Source of the DNA: Streptococcus sp. Marseille-Q5986
GTDB taxonomy: Bacteria; Bacillota; Bacilli; Lactobacillales; Streptococcaceae
Direction: 5' to 3'
Length of the DNA: 64,000 nt
Assembly (NCBI RefSeq): GCF_946902915.1
Contig: NZ_CAMPPY010000001.1
Coordinates: 248,001 to 312,000 of the forward strand
Shown here in pieces: positions 18,958-28,195 of this stretch. Both the position numbers and the translations under genes were made by a program. The stretch's first letter is position 1. The number at the start of each line of letters is the position of its first letter. Under the pieces are notes generated by a model that had not been told where the DNA came from, searched no databases, and saw only the letters and a program-made list of their open reading frames with translations.

Positions 18958-20070
18958 ATGAATGATAAGTTAAAAATCATCTTGTTGCTAGGTGTATTTT
19001 TCCTAGCCATAACTGGTTTCTATTTTCTATTGATGCGAAATGCAGGGCAGACAGATAGATCGCAAATTGAGAAAGCATCAGTCAGCCAAGGAGGAAAAAC
19101 AGTGAAAAAAACAGAAATTAGTAAAGACGCAGACTTGCACGAAATTTATCTAGCTGGAGGTTGTTTCTGGGGAGTTGAGGAATACTTCTCCCGCGTTCCC
19201 GGAGTGACAGATGCCGTTTCAGGCTATGCAAACGGTAGAGCGGAAACAACCAAGTACGAATTGATCAATCAAACAGGTCATGCGGAAACCGTCCATGTCA
19301 CTTACGATGCCAATCAAATTTCTCTTAAGGAAATCCTGCTTCATTACTTCCGCATTATCAATCCAACTAGCAAAAATAAACAAGGAAATGATGTGGGAAC
19401 CCAGTACCGGACCGGTGTTTATTATACAGATGACAAGGATTTGGAGGCAATCAACCAAGTCTTTGATGAGGTGGCTAAGAAATACGACCAACCTTTGGCA
19501 GTTGAAAAGGAACCCTTGAAGAATTTTGTAGTGGCGGAGGATTATCACCAAGACTACCTCAAGAAAAATCCAAATGGTTATTGCCATATCAATGTCAATC
19601 AGGCTGCTTATCCCGTCATCGATGCCAGCAACTATTCTAAACCAAGTGATGAAGAGTTGAAAAAGACCTTGTCACCTGAAGAGTATGCAGTTACCCAGAA
19701 AAATCAAACAGAACGGGCTTTTTCAAACCGCTATTGGGATAAATTTGAATCCGGTATATATGTGGATGTAGCAACTGGTGAACCTCTATTTTCATCAAAG
19801 GACAAGTTTGAGTCTGGTTGTGGCTGGCCTAGTTTTACCCAACCCATCAGCCCAGATGTTGCTATCTACAAGGAAGACAAGTCTTACAATATGACGCGTA
19901 TGGAAGTGCGGAGCCGAGTTGGAGATTCTCACCTTGGTCATGTCTTTACAGATGGGCCTCAGGACAAGGGTGGCTTGCGCTACTGTATCAATAGCCTTTC
20001 TATCCGCTTTATTCCTAAAGACCAAATGGAAGAAAAAGGCTATGCTTATTTACTAGATTATGTTGATTAA
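18958..20070 (+). CDS. msrAB: Membrane-anchored peptide methionine sulfoxide reductase MsrA-MsrB fusion
   Basis: Bifunctional repair enzyme of 370 residues. An N-terminal transmembrane anchor (about 5-26) puts the catalytic part outside the membrane. The MsrA domain (about 60-215) has active-site [16 protein letters not shown] and reduces S-epimers. The MsrB domain (about 235-365) has SGCGWPSF and the catalytic cysteine in [13 protein letters not shown], and reduces R-epimers. The RBS TAGGAG overlaps the stop of etrx1. It completes the ccdA-etrx-msrAB electron pathway for repair of oxidised surface proteins. Confidence 0.96.
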   Translation: MNDKLKIILLLGVFFLAITGFYFLLMRNAGQTDRSQIEKASVSQGGKTVKKTEISKDADLHEIYLAGGCFWGVEEYFSRVPGVTDAVSGYANGRAETTKYELINQTGHAETVHVTYDANQISLKEILLHYFRIINPTSKNKQGNDVGTQYRTGVYYTDDKDLEAINQVFDEVAKKYDQPLAVEKEPLKNFVVAEDYHQDYLKKNPNGYCHINVNQAAYPVIDASNYSKPSDEELKKTLSPEEYAVTQKNQTERAFSNRYWDKFESGIYVDVATGEPLFSSKDKFESGCGWPSFTQPISPDVAIYKEDKSYNMTRMEVRSRVGDSHLGHVFTDGPQDKGGLRYCINSLSIRFIPKDQMEEKGYAYLLDYVD

Positions 20071-20140
20071 TAAGTCTTTCCTAAGCAGTTAGAAGAGAAT
20101 TTTGCTATACTGATACTAGTAAGTGGTAAAGGAGCAGAGC

Positions 20141-20875
20141 ATGACCTACACAATCTTAATCGTAGAAGATGAATATCTGGTAAGACAAGGCTTGACTAAA
20201 CTGGTCAATGTAGCAGCCTACGATATGGAAATCATCGGTCAGGCTGAAAATGGAAGGCAGGCTTGGGAATTGATCCAAAAGCAGGTGCCAGATATCATTT
20301 TAACCGATATCAACATGCCTCATCTAAATGGCATCCAGTTGGCCAGTCTGGTACGAGAAACCTATCCTCAGGTTCATTTGGTCTTTTTAACAGGTTACGA
20401 TGATTTTGATTATGCCTTGTCTGCTGTCAAACTAGGTGTGGACGACTACTTGCTCAAACCTTTTTCTCGTCAGGATATTGAAGAAATGTTGGGGAAAGTC
20501 AAGCAAAAGTTAGACAAAGAAGAAAAAGAGGAGCAGTTACAAAATTTACTGACCGATAAGTTTGAGGGAAACATGGCCCAGAAAATCCAGTCCCATCTGG
20601 CTGATAGCCAGTTTAGTTTGAAGTATTTAGCCAGTGACTTGGGTTTTAGTCCGACTTATCTGAGCTCCTTGATTAAGAAAGAGTTAGGTCTGCCTTTTCA
20701 GGATTATCTGGTACGAGAGCGTGTCAAACAAGCCAAGCTCTTACTATTGACCACAGATTTAAAGATTTATGAAATAGCTGAAAAGGTTGGTTTTGAAGAT
20801 ATGAACTACTTTACCCAACGTTTTAAACAGATTGCAGGTGTAACGCCTCGTCAGTTTAAGAAGGGGGAAGGCTGA
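20141..20875 (+). CDS. Response regulator, AraC/YesN type (TCS09-like)
   Basis: 244 residues. The receiver domain (about 1-120) has phosphoacceptor Asp in ILTDINMPHLNG and the conserved Lys in DDYLLKPFSR. The C-terminal AraC-type double HTH (about 150-243) includes YLASDLGFSPTYLSSLIKKE and IAEKVGFEDMNYFTQRFKQ. The start is ATG 20141, seven bases after AAGGAG; an in-frame GTG at 20123 has no RBS. It overlaps the kinase gene. By position I take it as pneumococcal TCS09 (RR09). The zmpB gene I recall nearby is not present here. Confidence 0.92.
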   Translation: MTYTILIVEDEYLVRQGLTKLVNVAAYDMEIIGQAENGRQAWELIQKQVPDIILTDINMPHLNGIQLASLVRETYPQVHLVFLTGYDDFDYALSAVKLGVDDYLLKPFSRQDIEEMLGKVKQKLDKEEKEEQLQNLLTDKFEGNMAQKIQSHLADSQFSLKYLASDLGFSPTYLSSLIKKELGLPFQDYLVRERVKQAKLLLLTTDLKIYEIAEKVGFEDMNYFTQRFKQIAGVTPRQFKKGEG

Positions 20876-22566
20876 TGAAGCGTTCTTCTCTTTTAGTCAG
20901 AATGGTTATTTCCATCTTTCTGGTCTTTCTCATTCTCCTAGCTCTGGTTGGGACTTTCTACTATCAATCTAGTTCATCAGCTATTGAGGCCACCATTGAA
21001 GGCAATAGCCAAACGACCATCAGTCAGACTAGCCACTTTATCCAGTCTTATATCAAAAAATTAGAAACCACCTCTACCAGTTTGACCCAGCAGACGGATG
21101 TCTTAGCCTATGCTGAGAATCCTAGTCAAGACAAGGTCAAGGGAATTCGAAATCTGTTTTTGACCATCTTAAAGGCAGACCAGGATTTGAAAACTGTTGT
21201 GCTGGTGACTAAATCTGGTCAGGTCATTTCTACAGATGACAGTGTGCAGATGAAAACTTCATCTGATATGATGGCTGAGGATTGGTACCAAAAGGCCATT
21301 CATCAGGGGGCTAAGCCTGTTTTGACACCAGCTCGTAAATCAGATAGTCAGTGGGTCATTTCTGTCACTCAAGAACTTCTTGATGCAAAGGGAGCCAATC
21401 TAGGCGTGCTTCGTTTGGACATTTCTTATGAAACTCTGGAAGCCTATCTCAACCAACTCCAGTTGGGTCAGCAGGGCTTTGCCTTTATCATCAATGAAAC
21501 CCATGAATTTGTCTACCACCCTAAACACACAGTTTACAGCTCGTCTAGCGAAATGGAGGCCATGAAACCCTATATCGAGACAGGGCAGGGCTATACGCTA
21601 GATCACCAATCCTACGTCAGTCAGAAACAGATTGCAGGAACTGATTGGACAGTTATAGGCGTGTCTTCGCTGGAGAAGTTAGACCAGGTTCGGAGTCAGC
21701 TCTTGTGGACCTTGCTTGGGGCAAGTGTCACCTCTCTTTTTGCCTGTATCTGCTTGGTGTGGTTCAGTCTCAAACGCTGGATTGCTCCCTTGAAGGATCT
21801 GAGAGAAACCATGCTGGAAATTGCCTCTGGTGATCAAAATCTTCGTGCCAAGGAGGCTGGTGCCTATGAACTGAGAGAAGTGACTCGTCAATTTAATGCC
21901 ATGCTGAATCAGATTGATCAGCTGATGGCAGATGTGCGCAGGCAGGAAGAAACAACCCGTCAGTATGAGCTTCAAGCCTTGTCGAGCCAGATTAACCCTC
22001 ATTTCCTCTACAACACCTTGGACACCATCATCTGGATGGCTGAATTTCAGGATAGTCAGCGAGTGGTGCAGGTGACCAAGTCCTTGGCAACCTATTTCCG
22101 CTTGGCGCTCAATCAAGGTAAGGATTTGATTTGCCTGTCTGACGAAATTAATCATGTCCGTCAGTATCTCTTTATCCAGAAACAGCGTTATGGGGATAAG
22201 CTGGAATATGAAATTGATGAAAATCCTGCCTTTGATAACCTAGTCTTACCCAAGTTGGTGTTGCAACCTCTTGTAGAAAATGCTCTTTACCATGGCATCA
22301 AGGAGAAGGAAGGTCAGGGTCATATTAAACTTTCTGTTCGGAAAAAGGATTCAGGACTGGTCATCCGCATTGAGGATGATGGTGTTGGTTTTCAAGCTGC
22401 TGGCGATAGTAGTCAAGGTCAGCTCAAACGTGGGGGAGTTGGCCTTCAAAATGTCGACCAACGACTCAAACTTCATTTTGGAGACAATTACCAGATGAAG
22501 ATCAATTCTGCATCCGAAAAAGGGACGACGGTTGAAGTGTACATCAATAAAAAAGCAATTAGCTAA
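20875..22566 (+). CDS. Sensor histidine kinase, YesM type (TCS09-like)
   Basis: 563-residue membrane kinase. TM1 is about 8-30, followed by an extracellular Cache-like sensor domain to about 275. TM2 is about 278-300, then HAMP, then the His_kinase/HATPase core. The phosphoacceptor histidine is in SSQINPHFLYNTLDTIIWM. N-box LVLQPLVENALYHGI and G-box EDDGVGF are present. The start overlaps the regulator stop by one base. A terminator directly follows. The ligand is unknown, but the YesM class often senses carbohydrates. Confidence 0.93.
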   Translation: MKRSSLLVRMVISIFLVFLILLALVGTFYYQSSSSAIEATIEGNSQTTISQTSHFIQSYIKKLETTSTSLTQQTDVLAYAENPSQDKVKGIRNLFLTILKADQDLKTVVLVTKSGQVISTDDSVQMKTSSDMMAEDWYQKAIHQGAKPVLTPARKSDSQWVISVTQELLDAKGANLGVLRLDISYETLEAYLNQLQLGQQGFAFIINETHEFVYHPKHTVYSSSSEMEAMKPYIETGQGYTLDHQSYVSQKQIAGTDWTVIGVSSLEKLDQVRSQLLWTLLGASVTSLFACICLVWFSLKRWIAPLKDLRETMLEIASGDQNLRAKEAGAYELREVTRQFNAMLNQIDQLMADVRRQEETTRQYELQALSSQINPHFLYNTLDTIIWMAEFQDSQRVVQVTKSLATYFRLALNQGKDLICLSDEINHVRQYLFIQKQRYGDKLEYEIDENPAFDNLVLPKLVLQPLVENALYHGIKEKEGQGHIKLSVRKKDSGLVIRIEDDGVGFQAAGDSSQGQLKRGGVGLQNVDQRLKLHFGDNYQMKINSASEKGTTVEVYINKKAIS

Positions 22567-22592
22567 CTCCCAGTCAATTCTGGGAGTTTTGC
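22565..22592 (+). terminator. Terminator after the histidine kinase gene
   Basis: 9-bp perfect stem AACTCCCAG / CTGGGAGTT followed by TTGCTTTT. Confidence 0.82.
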
Positions 22593-22620
22593 TTTTAAAA
22601 ATCAGAATGATTAGTTGGTC

Positions 22621-22649
22621 TTGATAAAATCAGTAAAAAAAGATATGAT
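22621..22649 (+). promoter_or_regulatory. Promoter for the ywlG-like gene
   Basis: TTGATA at 22621, a 17-bp spacer and TATGAT at 22644. Confidence 0.65.
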
Positions 22650-22675
22650 AGATAGTGACAAAAGAGGTATCAAGT

Positions 22676-23239
22676 ATGAAGGAAAAAGACATTCAAAGAG
22701 CAACAAGCCAGATTGTAGAAGATGTATTAGAAAAGGCTAATTTGAAGCAAGGAGCTATCTTTGTTTTGGGTCTTTCTTCTAGTGAGGTAATGGGTGGTCA
22801 GATTGGCAAGGAATCCAGTCAAGAAATTGGGGAAATCATTGTGAAGACCATCCTAGATATCCTAGGAGAAAAAGGAGTTCATCTAGCCGTTCAAGGTTGT
22901 GAACATGTCAATCGTGCACTCGTTGTTGAACGTCAGGTGGCAGAGCAGTTTGGCCTGGAAATCGTCAGTGTCCTTCCGACTCTTCATGCGGGAGGTTCGG
23001 GTCAGTTGGCAGCCTTCAAGTTTATGCAGGATCCAGTTGAGGTCGAATTTATCAAGGCCCATGCTGGATTGGATATCGGAGATACTGCAATTGGCATGCA
23101 TGTTAAGCATGTTCAGGTTCCGATTCGTCCCGTACTGCGTGAAATTGGGCATGCCCACGTAACGGCTCTAGCTAGTCGTCCAAAACTAATCGGAGGTGCG
23201 CGTGCGCAGTATCCACAAGATTCTATCAAAAAGTCCTGA
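22676..23239 (+). CDS. ywlG: YwlG/DUF436 family protein
   Basis: Cytoplasmic protein of 187 residues in a family (TIGR01440) conserved in Firmicutes, with no proven biochemical activity that I know of. The ATG at 22676 fits the family length better than the upstream GTG at 22655. Conserved blocks include [48 protein letters not shown] and [19 protein letters not shown]. It is monocistronic, with its own promoter and a downstream hairpin. Confidence 0.88.
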   Translation: MKEKDIQRATSQIVEDVLEKANLKQGAIFVLGLSSSEVMGGQIGKESSQEIGEIIVKTILDILGEKGVHLAVQGCEHVNRALVVERQVAEQFGLEIVSVLPTLHAGGSGQLAAFKFMQDPVEVEFIKAHAGLDIGDTAIGMHVKHVQVPIRPVLREIGHAHVTALASRPKLIGGARAQYPQDSIKKS

Positions 23240-23244
23240 AATTA

Positions 23245-23499
23245 TTCTGTAGTAACAGAAGAAAAGCAAAAGACAGAGGAAATAACGGTATAGATACCAT
23301 GACTTCCTCTGTTCTTTTTGTTGAATTTTTGTGTAAAGTGCTCCAAATAAGAACAGTTTTTACAAGAAGAAGGGGCGCCATCTGATGGAGAATTGTCAAA
23401 AGTAAAAAAAGCAACTTAGAGAATTTTTTCGTTATAGAATCAGTAAACAAAGCTGTATTTAGCTGTTCTAGGTCGGCTTTTTTGTGCTATACTTTTAGT
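23245..23499 (+). other. Intergenic hairpins between ywlG and pabB
   Basis: No gene seen. The repeat TTCTGT/ACAGAA lies at about 23245-23260. A larger structure has outer arms ACAGAGGAA (23273-23281) and TTCCTCTGT (23304-23312) and inner arms GGTA/TACC, followed by TCTTTTTG, a probable terminator for ywlG. Just before pabB, AGCTG...CGGCTTTTTT (about 23452-23483) may form a further weak terminator. As I recall, zmpB occupies this gap in some pneumococci. Confidence 0.6.
23483..23493 (+). promoter_or_regulatory. Extended -10 promoter placed for a leaderless pabB mRNA
   Basis: TGTGC then TATACT fits the TNTGN-TATAAT extended -10 pattern. The hexamer ends six bases before the ATG at 23500, so transcription should start at or next to the start codon. 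No Shine-Dalgarno sequence lies between. Confidence 0.6.
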
Positions 23500-25218
23500 A
23501 TGCATAGAAAAACAGTGATTGATTTTAGGGCTCTGGGAGAGAGATACACCTTTACCCAGCCTATCAAAGAGTTAAAAACGAGAGATTTAGCAGAAGTGGC
23601 AGACTTGCTGGCACAAGTGGAAAGTTACCAAGAGCAAGGCTATTATGTGGTGGGCTATGTCAGTTACGAGGCTGCACCTGCATTTGAGGAGAAATTAGCA
23701 GTTCATAAAGCTCCTTTACTGGCAGAGTATCTGCTATATTTTACAGTTCATGATAGCGTAGAAACATCTCCTATCCCTCTGATTTATGAGGGAGTAGATT
23801 TGCCTTCTGATTGGCAGGAAGAAACATCTGCAGAGAACTATGAAAAGGCCATTGCCCAGATTCACCATCATTTGCGCCAGGGGGATACCTATCAGGTCAA
23901 CTACACCGTCCAACTCAAGCAGGACTTAAGTGCTAATCCTTTTGCCGTCTATAATCGTATGGTGGTAGAGCAGGAGGCGGGCTACAATGCCTATATTGAA
24001 CATGATGAGATGGCAGTGATTTCCATGAGCCCAGAGCTCTTTTTTGAGCAAAATGACCGAAAATTGACAACACGTCCGATGAAGGGAACAACCCAGCGAG
24101 GAGTGACTGACCAAGAAGATCTAGAGCGGGCCAGTTGGTTGGAACAGGATCCTAAAAATCGCTCTGAAAATATGATGATTGTTGACCTATTGCGCAACGA
24201 TATGAACCGTATTTCTGAGGTTGGAAGTGAGCATGTAGAGCGTCTCTGTCAAGTGGAGCAGTATTCGACTGTTTGGCAGATGACTTCAACCATCAAGGGT
24301 CAGTTGCGAGAGGATGTGGACTTGGTTGCCATTTTTCGCTCTCTTTTTCCTTGTGGTTCCATAACGGGAGCTCCGAAAATTGCGACCATGGGAATCATCA
24401 AGAACTTGGAACCACAACCACGCGGAGTCTACTGCGGAACGATTGGTATCTTGCTTCCAAATGGGCGACGAATTTTCAATGTCGCCATTCGGACTATCCA
24501 ACTGCATCAAGGGAAAGCCATCTATGGAGTGGGTGGCGGCATTACTTGGGATAGCACTTGGCAATCTGAATACCGTGAAGTTCATCAAAAGGCGGCTGTT
24601 CTCTATCGTAAACAAGCTCGCTTCCAACTGATTACAACTGGAAAAATAAGCAAAAAACAACTGCTATTTGAAAATCAACATATAGAAAGGCTGAGAAAAG
24701 CTAGTCGGTATTTTGTATTTCCTTTTAATACAGAAGACTTGAGGCAAAATATAGAAGCTGAGTGCCAAGTTTGTGACGCTAATCAAGATTACCGTCTAAG
24801 AATCAGTCTTAGCAAGTCTGGAGAGATAGAACTCAGTCGCCAAATCTTAACATCCCTCAGTTCGACCTTCTGCAAAGCTAAACTCTGCCTGCAAGAGGCA
24901 GAGTTGAATCAATCATTTACCTACTTTAAAACAACTCATAGACCGCATTTGAGTCTAGGGGAGCAAGAGAAGATTTATTACAATAAATCAGGAGAACTGC
25001 TTGAGACCTCTATTGGAAATCTGGTCTTAAAAATTAATGGTAAACTCTACACACCCCCCACCAGTCAAGGAATTTTGCCAGGAATTTACCGCCAGCATTT
25101 GCTAGAAATAGGACAAGTAGAGGAAAAAGTTCTGACTTTGGCAGACTTGAACCAAGCGGAGGCTATCTATGGTTGTAATGCAGTGAGAGGATTGTATGAG
25201 TTGAGGATTGAATCTTAA
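23500..25218 (+). CDS. pabB: Aminodeoxychorismate synthase component I fused to aminodeoxychorismate lyase
   Basis: 572-residue fusion for p-aminobenzoate (folate) synthesis. The N-terminal chorismate-binding domain (about 1-370) has the hallmark blocks GDTYQVNYTVQLK, TRPMKGTTQRG, NRSENMMIVDLLRND, SLFPCGSITGAPK and GVGGGITWDS. The C-terminal ~200 residues form a PabC-like fold-type IV PLP domain (LFENQHIERLRKASRYF, then SQGILPGIYRQHLL). The start is ATG 23500. No RBS is present and the promoter overlaps the start region, suggesting leaderless translation. No pabA-like glutaminase gene is adjacent; trpG at 57827 could supply that subunit (inference). Confidence 0.93.
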   Translation: MHRKTVIDFRALGERYTFTQPIKELKTRDLAEVADLLAQVESYQEQGYYVVGYVSYEAAPAFEEKLAVHKAPLLAEYLLYFTVHDSVETSPIPLIYEGVDLPSDWQEETSAENYEKAIAQIHHHLRQGDTYQVNYTVQLKQDLSANPFAVYNRMVVEQEAGYNAYIEHDEMAVISMSPELFFEQNDRKLTTRPMKGTTQRGVTDQEDLERASWLEQDPKNRSENMMIVDLLRNDMNRISEVGSEHVERLCQVEQYSTVWQMTSTIKGQLREDVDLVAIFRSLFPCGSITGAPKIATMGIIKNLEPQPRGVYCGTIGILLPNGRRIFNVAIRTIQLHQGKAIYGVGGGITWDSTWQSEYREVHQKAAVLYRKQARFQLITTGKISKKQLLFENQHIERLRKASRYFVFPFNTEDLRQNIEAECQVCDANQDYRLRISLSKSGEIELSRQILTSLSSTFCKAKLCLQEAELNQSFTYFKTTHRPHLSLGEQEKIYYNKSGELLETSIGNLVLKINGKLYTPPTSQGILPGIYRQHLLEIGQVEEKVLTLADLNQAEAIYGCNAVRGLYELRIES

Positions 25219-25275
25219 GATAGCAAACTTTGAAATAAAGAAAATGATTAAATGAGAATAAATTCACGCAAACCT

Positions 25276-25304
25276 TTGCATAAAACTGATGATTCTGTTA
25301 TACT
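25276..25304 (+). promoter_or_regulatory. Promoter for glcK
   Basis: TTGCAT at 25276, a 17-bp spacer and TATACT at 25299. Confidence 0.72.
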
Positions 25305-25341
25305 ATATCTGTAAGCATTTTCAATTAAAAAGGAGAATATG

Positions 25342-26301
25342 ATGAGTCAAAAGATTATTGGGATTGACCTTGGTGGAACTTCTATCAAATTTGCAATCTT
25401 AACAACAGCAGGAGAAATCCAAGAAAAATGGTCTATTAAGACCAATATTTTGGACGAAGGAAGCCACATTGTAGATGATATGATAGAGTCTATTCAACAT
25501 CGTTTGGACTTGCTTGGATTGTCAGCTACAGACTTCCGAGGTATTGGAATGGGTTCACCCGGTGTGGTTGACCGTGAAAAAGGGACTGTTATTGGTGCCT
25601 ACAATTTGAACTGGAAAACCCTTCAACCGATTAAAGAAAAGATTGAAAAAGCATTGGGTATTCCGTTCTTCATCGACAATGATGCCAACGTAGCTGCTCT
25701 TGGTGAGCGCTGGATGGGCGCTGGTGACAACCAACCAGACGTTGTCTTTATGACACTTGGTACAGGTGTTGGTGGCGGTATCGTGGCAGAAGGCAAATTG
25801 CTTCACGGTGTTGCTGGTGCTGCTGGTGAGCTTGGTCACATCACTGTTGACTTTGACCAACCAATCGCATGTACCTGTGGTAAAAAAGGCTGTCTTGAGA
25901 CAGTTGCTTCAGCAACAGGGATTGTCAACTTGACTCGTCGTTATGCAGATGAATACGAAGGCGATGCAGCTTTGAAACGCTTGATTGATGACGGAGAAGA
26001 AGTAACTGCTAAAACTGTCTTTGACCTTGCAAAAGAAGGGGACGACCTTGCCTTGATCGTTTACCGTAACTTCTCACGTTACTTGGGTATTGCGTGTGCT
26101 AATATTGGTTCAATCCTAAACCCATCAACAATCGTTATCGGTGGTGGAGTATCAGCTGCGGGAGAATTCCTTCTACAAGGCGTGCAAAAGGTTTATGATG
26201 AAAATACCTTCCCACAAGTACGTGCATCCACTAAATTGGCTCTTGCAACTCTAGGAAATGACGCTGGAGTTATCGGAGCAGCATCACTTGTATTGCAATA
26301 A
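25342..26301 (+). CDS. glcK: ROK-family glucokinase
   Basis: ATP-dependent phosphorylation of free glucose to glucose-6-phosphate in the cytoplasm. 319 residues from the second ATG (25342), chosen because AAGGAG lies at a better distance than for the ATG at 25339. Phosphate loop is IGIDLGGTSIKFAIL, active-site region is FFIDNDANVAALGE, and the ROK zinc motif is CTCGKKGCLET (about residue 176). Codon use is strongly biased and conserved, suggesting high expression. A terminator follows. Confidence 0.95.
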   Translation: MSQKIIGIDLGGTSIKFAILTTAGEIQEKWSIKTNILDEGSHIVDDMIESIQHRLDLLGLSATDFRGIGMGSPGVVDREKGTVIGAYNLNWKTLQPIKEKIEKALGIPFFIDNDANVAALGERWMGAGDNQPDVVFMTLGTGVGGGIVAEGKLLHGVAGAAGELGHITVDFDQPIACTCGKKGCLETVASATGIVNLTRRYADEYEGDAALKRLIDDGEEVTAKTVFDLAKEGDDLALIVYRNFSRYLGIACANIGSILNPSTIVIGGGVSAAGEFLLQGVQKVYDENTFPQVRASTKLALATLGNDAGVIGAASLVLQ

Positions 26302-26315
26302 GATAGATTGATAAT

Positions 26316-26345
26316 AGAGCTTGGTGTTTATCAAGCTCTTTTTTA
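26316..26345 (+). terminator. Terminator after glcK
   Basis: 8-bp stem AGAGCTTG / CAAGCTCT followed by six T. Confidence 0.85.
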
Positions 26346-26394
26346 GAAATCAAATAAAACGGAATAGGTTTAAATTTTGGGAAGGAGTCGCTAG

Positions 26395-26829
26395 ATGAAC
26401 ACATCAAAACAACCCATGCTTGAATTAGCATTGTCTATTGCTACGGAAGCTCATAAAGGGCAATTTGATAAGGCAGGAGTAGATTATATAGAACATCCAA
26501 TCTATGTGGCAAGCCAAGTTGATACTGAAGAAGAAAAAGCAGTTGCTTTACTACATGATGTCATTGAGGACAGTCCTTTTACGGCTGAAGAACTATTACA
26601 AGCTGGTTTACCAGAAACAGTAGTTACTGCTGTTCAGGTTTTGACAAAGAAAAAGGAGAAAGATTATCAAACATATCTAGAAAATGTGAAATCTAATTCC
26701 CTAGCACGCGTTGTCAAATTAGCAGATTTGAAGCATAATTCGGATTTATCGAGACTGAGTTCTGTCACTGATAAGGATTTGGAACGATTAGAAAAATATA
26801 AAAAGGCCATCGATTATCTGAGTATGTAG
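26395..26829 (+). CDS. HD-domain phosphohydrolase (RelA/SpoT hydrolase-like)
   Basis: 144-residue single-domain HD protein. ATEAHKGQFDKAGVDYIEHPI and the HD pair in ALLHDVIEDSPFT match the (p)ppGpp hydrolase domain of Rel/Spo enzymes and the MESH1-like small hydrolases. The downstream VKLADLKHNSDLSRL is the conserved metal-binding and substrate block. No synthetase domain is present. It may degrade (p)ppGpp or another nucleotide, by family analogy only. RBS AAGGAG, and the start is clear. Confidence 0.85.
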   Translation: MNTSKQPMLELALSIATEAHKGQFDKAGVDYIEHPIYVASQVDTEEEKAVALLHDVIEDSPFTAEELLQAGLPETVVTAVQVLTKKKEKDYQTYLENVKSNSLARVVKLADLKHNSDLSRLSSVTDKDLERLEKYKKAIDYLSM

Positions 26830-26841
26830 AAAAGATTTTTT

Positions 26842-26852
26842 TATGCTATACT
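26842..26852 (+). promoter_or_regulatory. Extended -10 promoter for thyA
   Basis: TATGC followed by TATACT, an extended -10. Poor -35. About 30 bases before the thyA ATG. Confidence 0.62.
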
Positions 26853-26881
26853 AGTTAGGACAATAAATGAGGTGAGAGTAA

Positions 26882-27721
26882 ATGACAAAAGCAGATACGA
26901 TTTTTAAAGAAAATATAGAACGAATTTTTAAGGAAGGTGTCTTTTCTGAGCAGGCTCGTCCAAAGTACAAGGATGGGACTGTTGCCAACTCCAAGTACGT
27001 AACGGGTGCCTTTGCGGAGTATGATTTGGCCAAAGGGGAATTTCCCATCACAACCTTGCGTCCCATTGCAATCAAATCCGCTATCAAGGAAGTACTCTGG
27101 ATCTACCAAGACCAGTCTAATAGCCTAGAAGTGCTAAATAGCAAGTACAATGTTCACTACTGGAATGACTGGGAAGTGGGAGATACGGGAACTATTGGTG
27201 AGCGCTATGGGGCAGTCGTTAAGAAGCACGACATTATTAATAAGATTCTTAAGCAGTTGGAAGCCAATCCATGGAATCGTCGCAATATCATCTCTCTCTG
27301 GGATTATGAGGCTTTTGAGGAGACAGACGGCCTCCTTCCATGCGCCTTTCAGACCATGTTTGATGTCCGTCGAGTTGATGGGGAAATCTATCTGGATGCG
27401 ACCTTGACCCAGCGTTCGAATGATATGCTGGTGGCTCACCACATTAACGCCATGCAGTACGTAGCATTGCAGATGATGATTGCCAAGCATTTCGGCTGGA
27501 AGGTTGGGAAGTTTTTCTATTTTATCAACAACCTTCATATCTATGATAATCAGTTTGAACAAGCTCAGGAATTGCTCCGTCGTGAGCCGTCAAACTGCCA
27601 ACCACGTTTGGTCTTGAATGTACCAGACAAGACTAATTTCTTTGATATCAAAGCCGAAGACTTTGAGTTGGTCGACTATGATCCAGTTAAGCCGCAGCTG
27701 AAGTTTGATTTGGCTATTTAA
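26882..27721 (+). CDS. thyA: Thymidylate synthase
   Basis: Methylates dUMP to dTMP using 5,10-methylene-tetrahydrofolate, which links it to the folate pathway served by pabB upstream. 279 residues, the normal ThyA length. Catalytic cysteine is in [14 protein letters not shown], with the dUMP-binding block [18 protein letters not shown] and [14 protein letters not shown] at the C-terminus. RBS GAGGTGAG precedes the ATG. A long perfect hairpin 30 bases downstream probably ends the transcript. Confidence 0.97.
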   Translation: MTKADTIFKENIERIFKEGVFSEQARPKYKDGTVANSKYVTGAFAEYDLAKGEFPITTLRPIAIKSAIKEVLWIYQDQSNSLEVLNSKYNVHYWNDWEVGDTGTIGERYGAVVKKHDIINKILKQLEANPWNRRNIISLWDYEAFEETDGLLPCAFQTMFDVRRVDGEIYLDATLTQRSNDMLVAHHINAMQYVALQMMIAKHFGWKVGKFFYFINNLHIYDNQFEQAQELLRREPSNCQPRLVLNVPDKTNFFDIKAEDFELVDYDPVKPQLKFDLAI

Positions 27722-27750
27722 GAAAAATGTAAATATCCTTCTATGACTAG

Positions 27751-27795
27751 CACCTCATAAGTTAGACAGAAAAATCTAACTTATGAGGTGTTTTC
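27751..27795. terminator. 16-bp perfect hairpin after thyA, left boundary of the accessory island
   Basis: CACCTCATAAGTTAGA (27751-27766) and TCTAACTTATGAGGTG (27775-27790) form a perfect stem followed by TTTTC. It can act as a thyA terminator. Part of it recurs in inverted orientation at 32397-32428 on the other side of the RiPP cluster. Confidence 0.75.
27759..27791 (+). repeat. Left copy of island-flanking inverted repeat
   Basis: AAGTTAGACAGAAAA (27759-27773) followed, after a spacer, by TGAGGTGT (27784-27791). The right copy, on the opposite strand, has the same two blocks in the same order with equal overall spacing. Confidence 0.6.
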
Positions 27796-28195
27796 TTATG
27801 TTGTAATTTATGAGGATAAAGTTCAAATTTATAATCTGCAAAAGCAGGCTTTTCGTCAACTGTAGTGGTCTAGCGAAAAGACTTTTTAAGACAGGTATAG
27901 GAGTCATTGTGCTGACTATAGTTAAACTTTTTCGGACTAAGCATATCCTTCTGTCTGCTAGGACGAGTGTAAGGAGAGATAGGAGTGATGTCTTAATTCA
28001 GTAAGAACTTAAGTCTAATAGGAGTTTTGTAACTAGAATGCGCGATAATGTAAGAAAGTTTGATGTTTTCTATCTAGCTAAAGAGGGCAGGCAATACCTG
28101 ACTGTTACGTACATTACCTGCCTCCAAACTATAGCCGGCGCTCAGCCGTACTTATCGCTGAGCAGTCTAGGCAAAACTCTCCTTAGAAATTAAGA
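27796..28195. other. Non-coding stretch with two hairpins, left part of island
   Basis: No convincing gene. Two strong inverted repeats occur. GGCAGGCAAT (28089-28098 region) pairs with ATTACCTGCC up to about 28124, with one mismatch. GCTCAGC (about 28140-28146) pairs with GCTGAGC (about 28157-28163). Read on the minus strand they lie downstream of the pheromone gene and the outer one ends near a short T-run, so they may terminate shp transcription or form a small structured RNA. An apparent 64-codon frame at 27810-28004 has no RBS and looks spurious. Confidence 0.5.

Noticed and set aside
27810..28004. Open frame of 64 codons in the thyA-shp gap
   Set aside because: No RBS, basic and Cys-containing composition without a recognisable motif, in a stretch dominated by inverted repeats.
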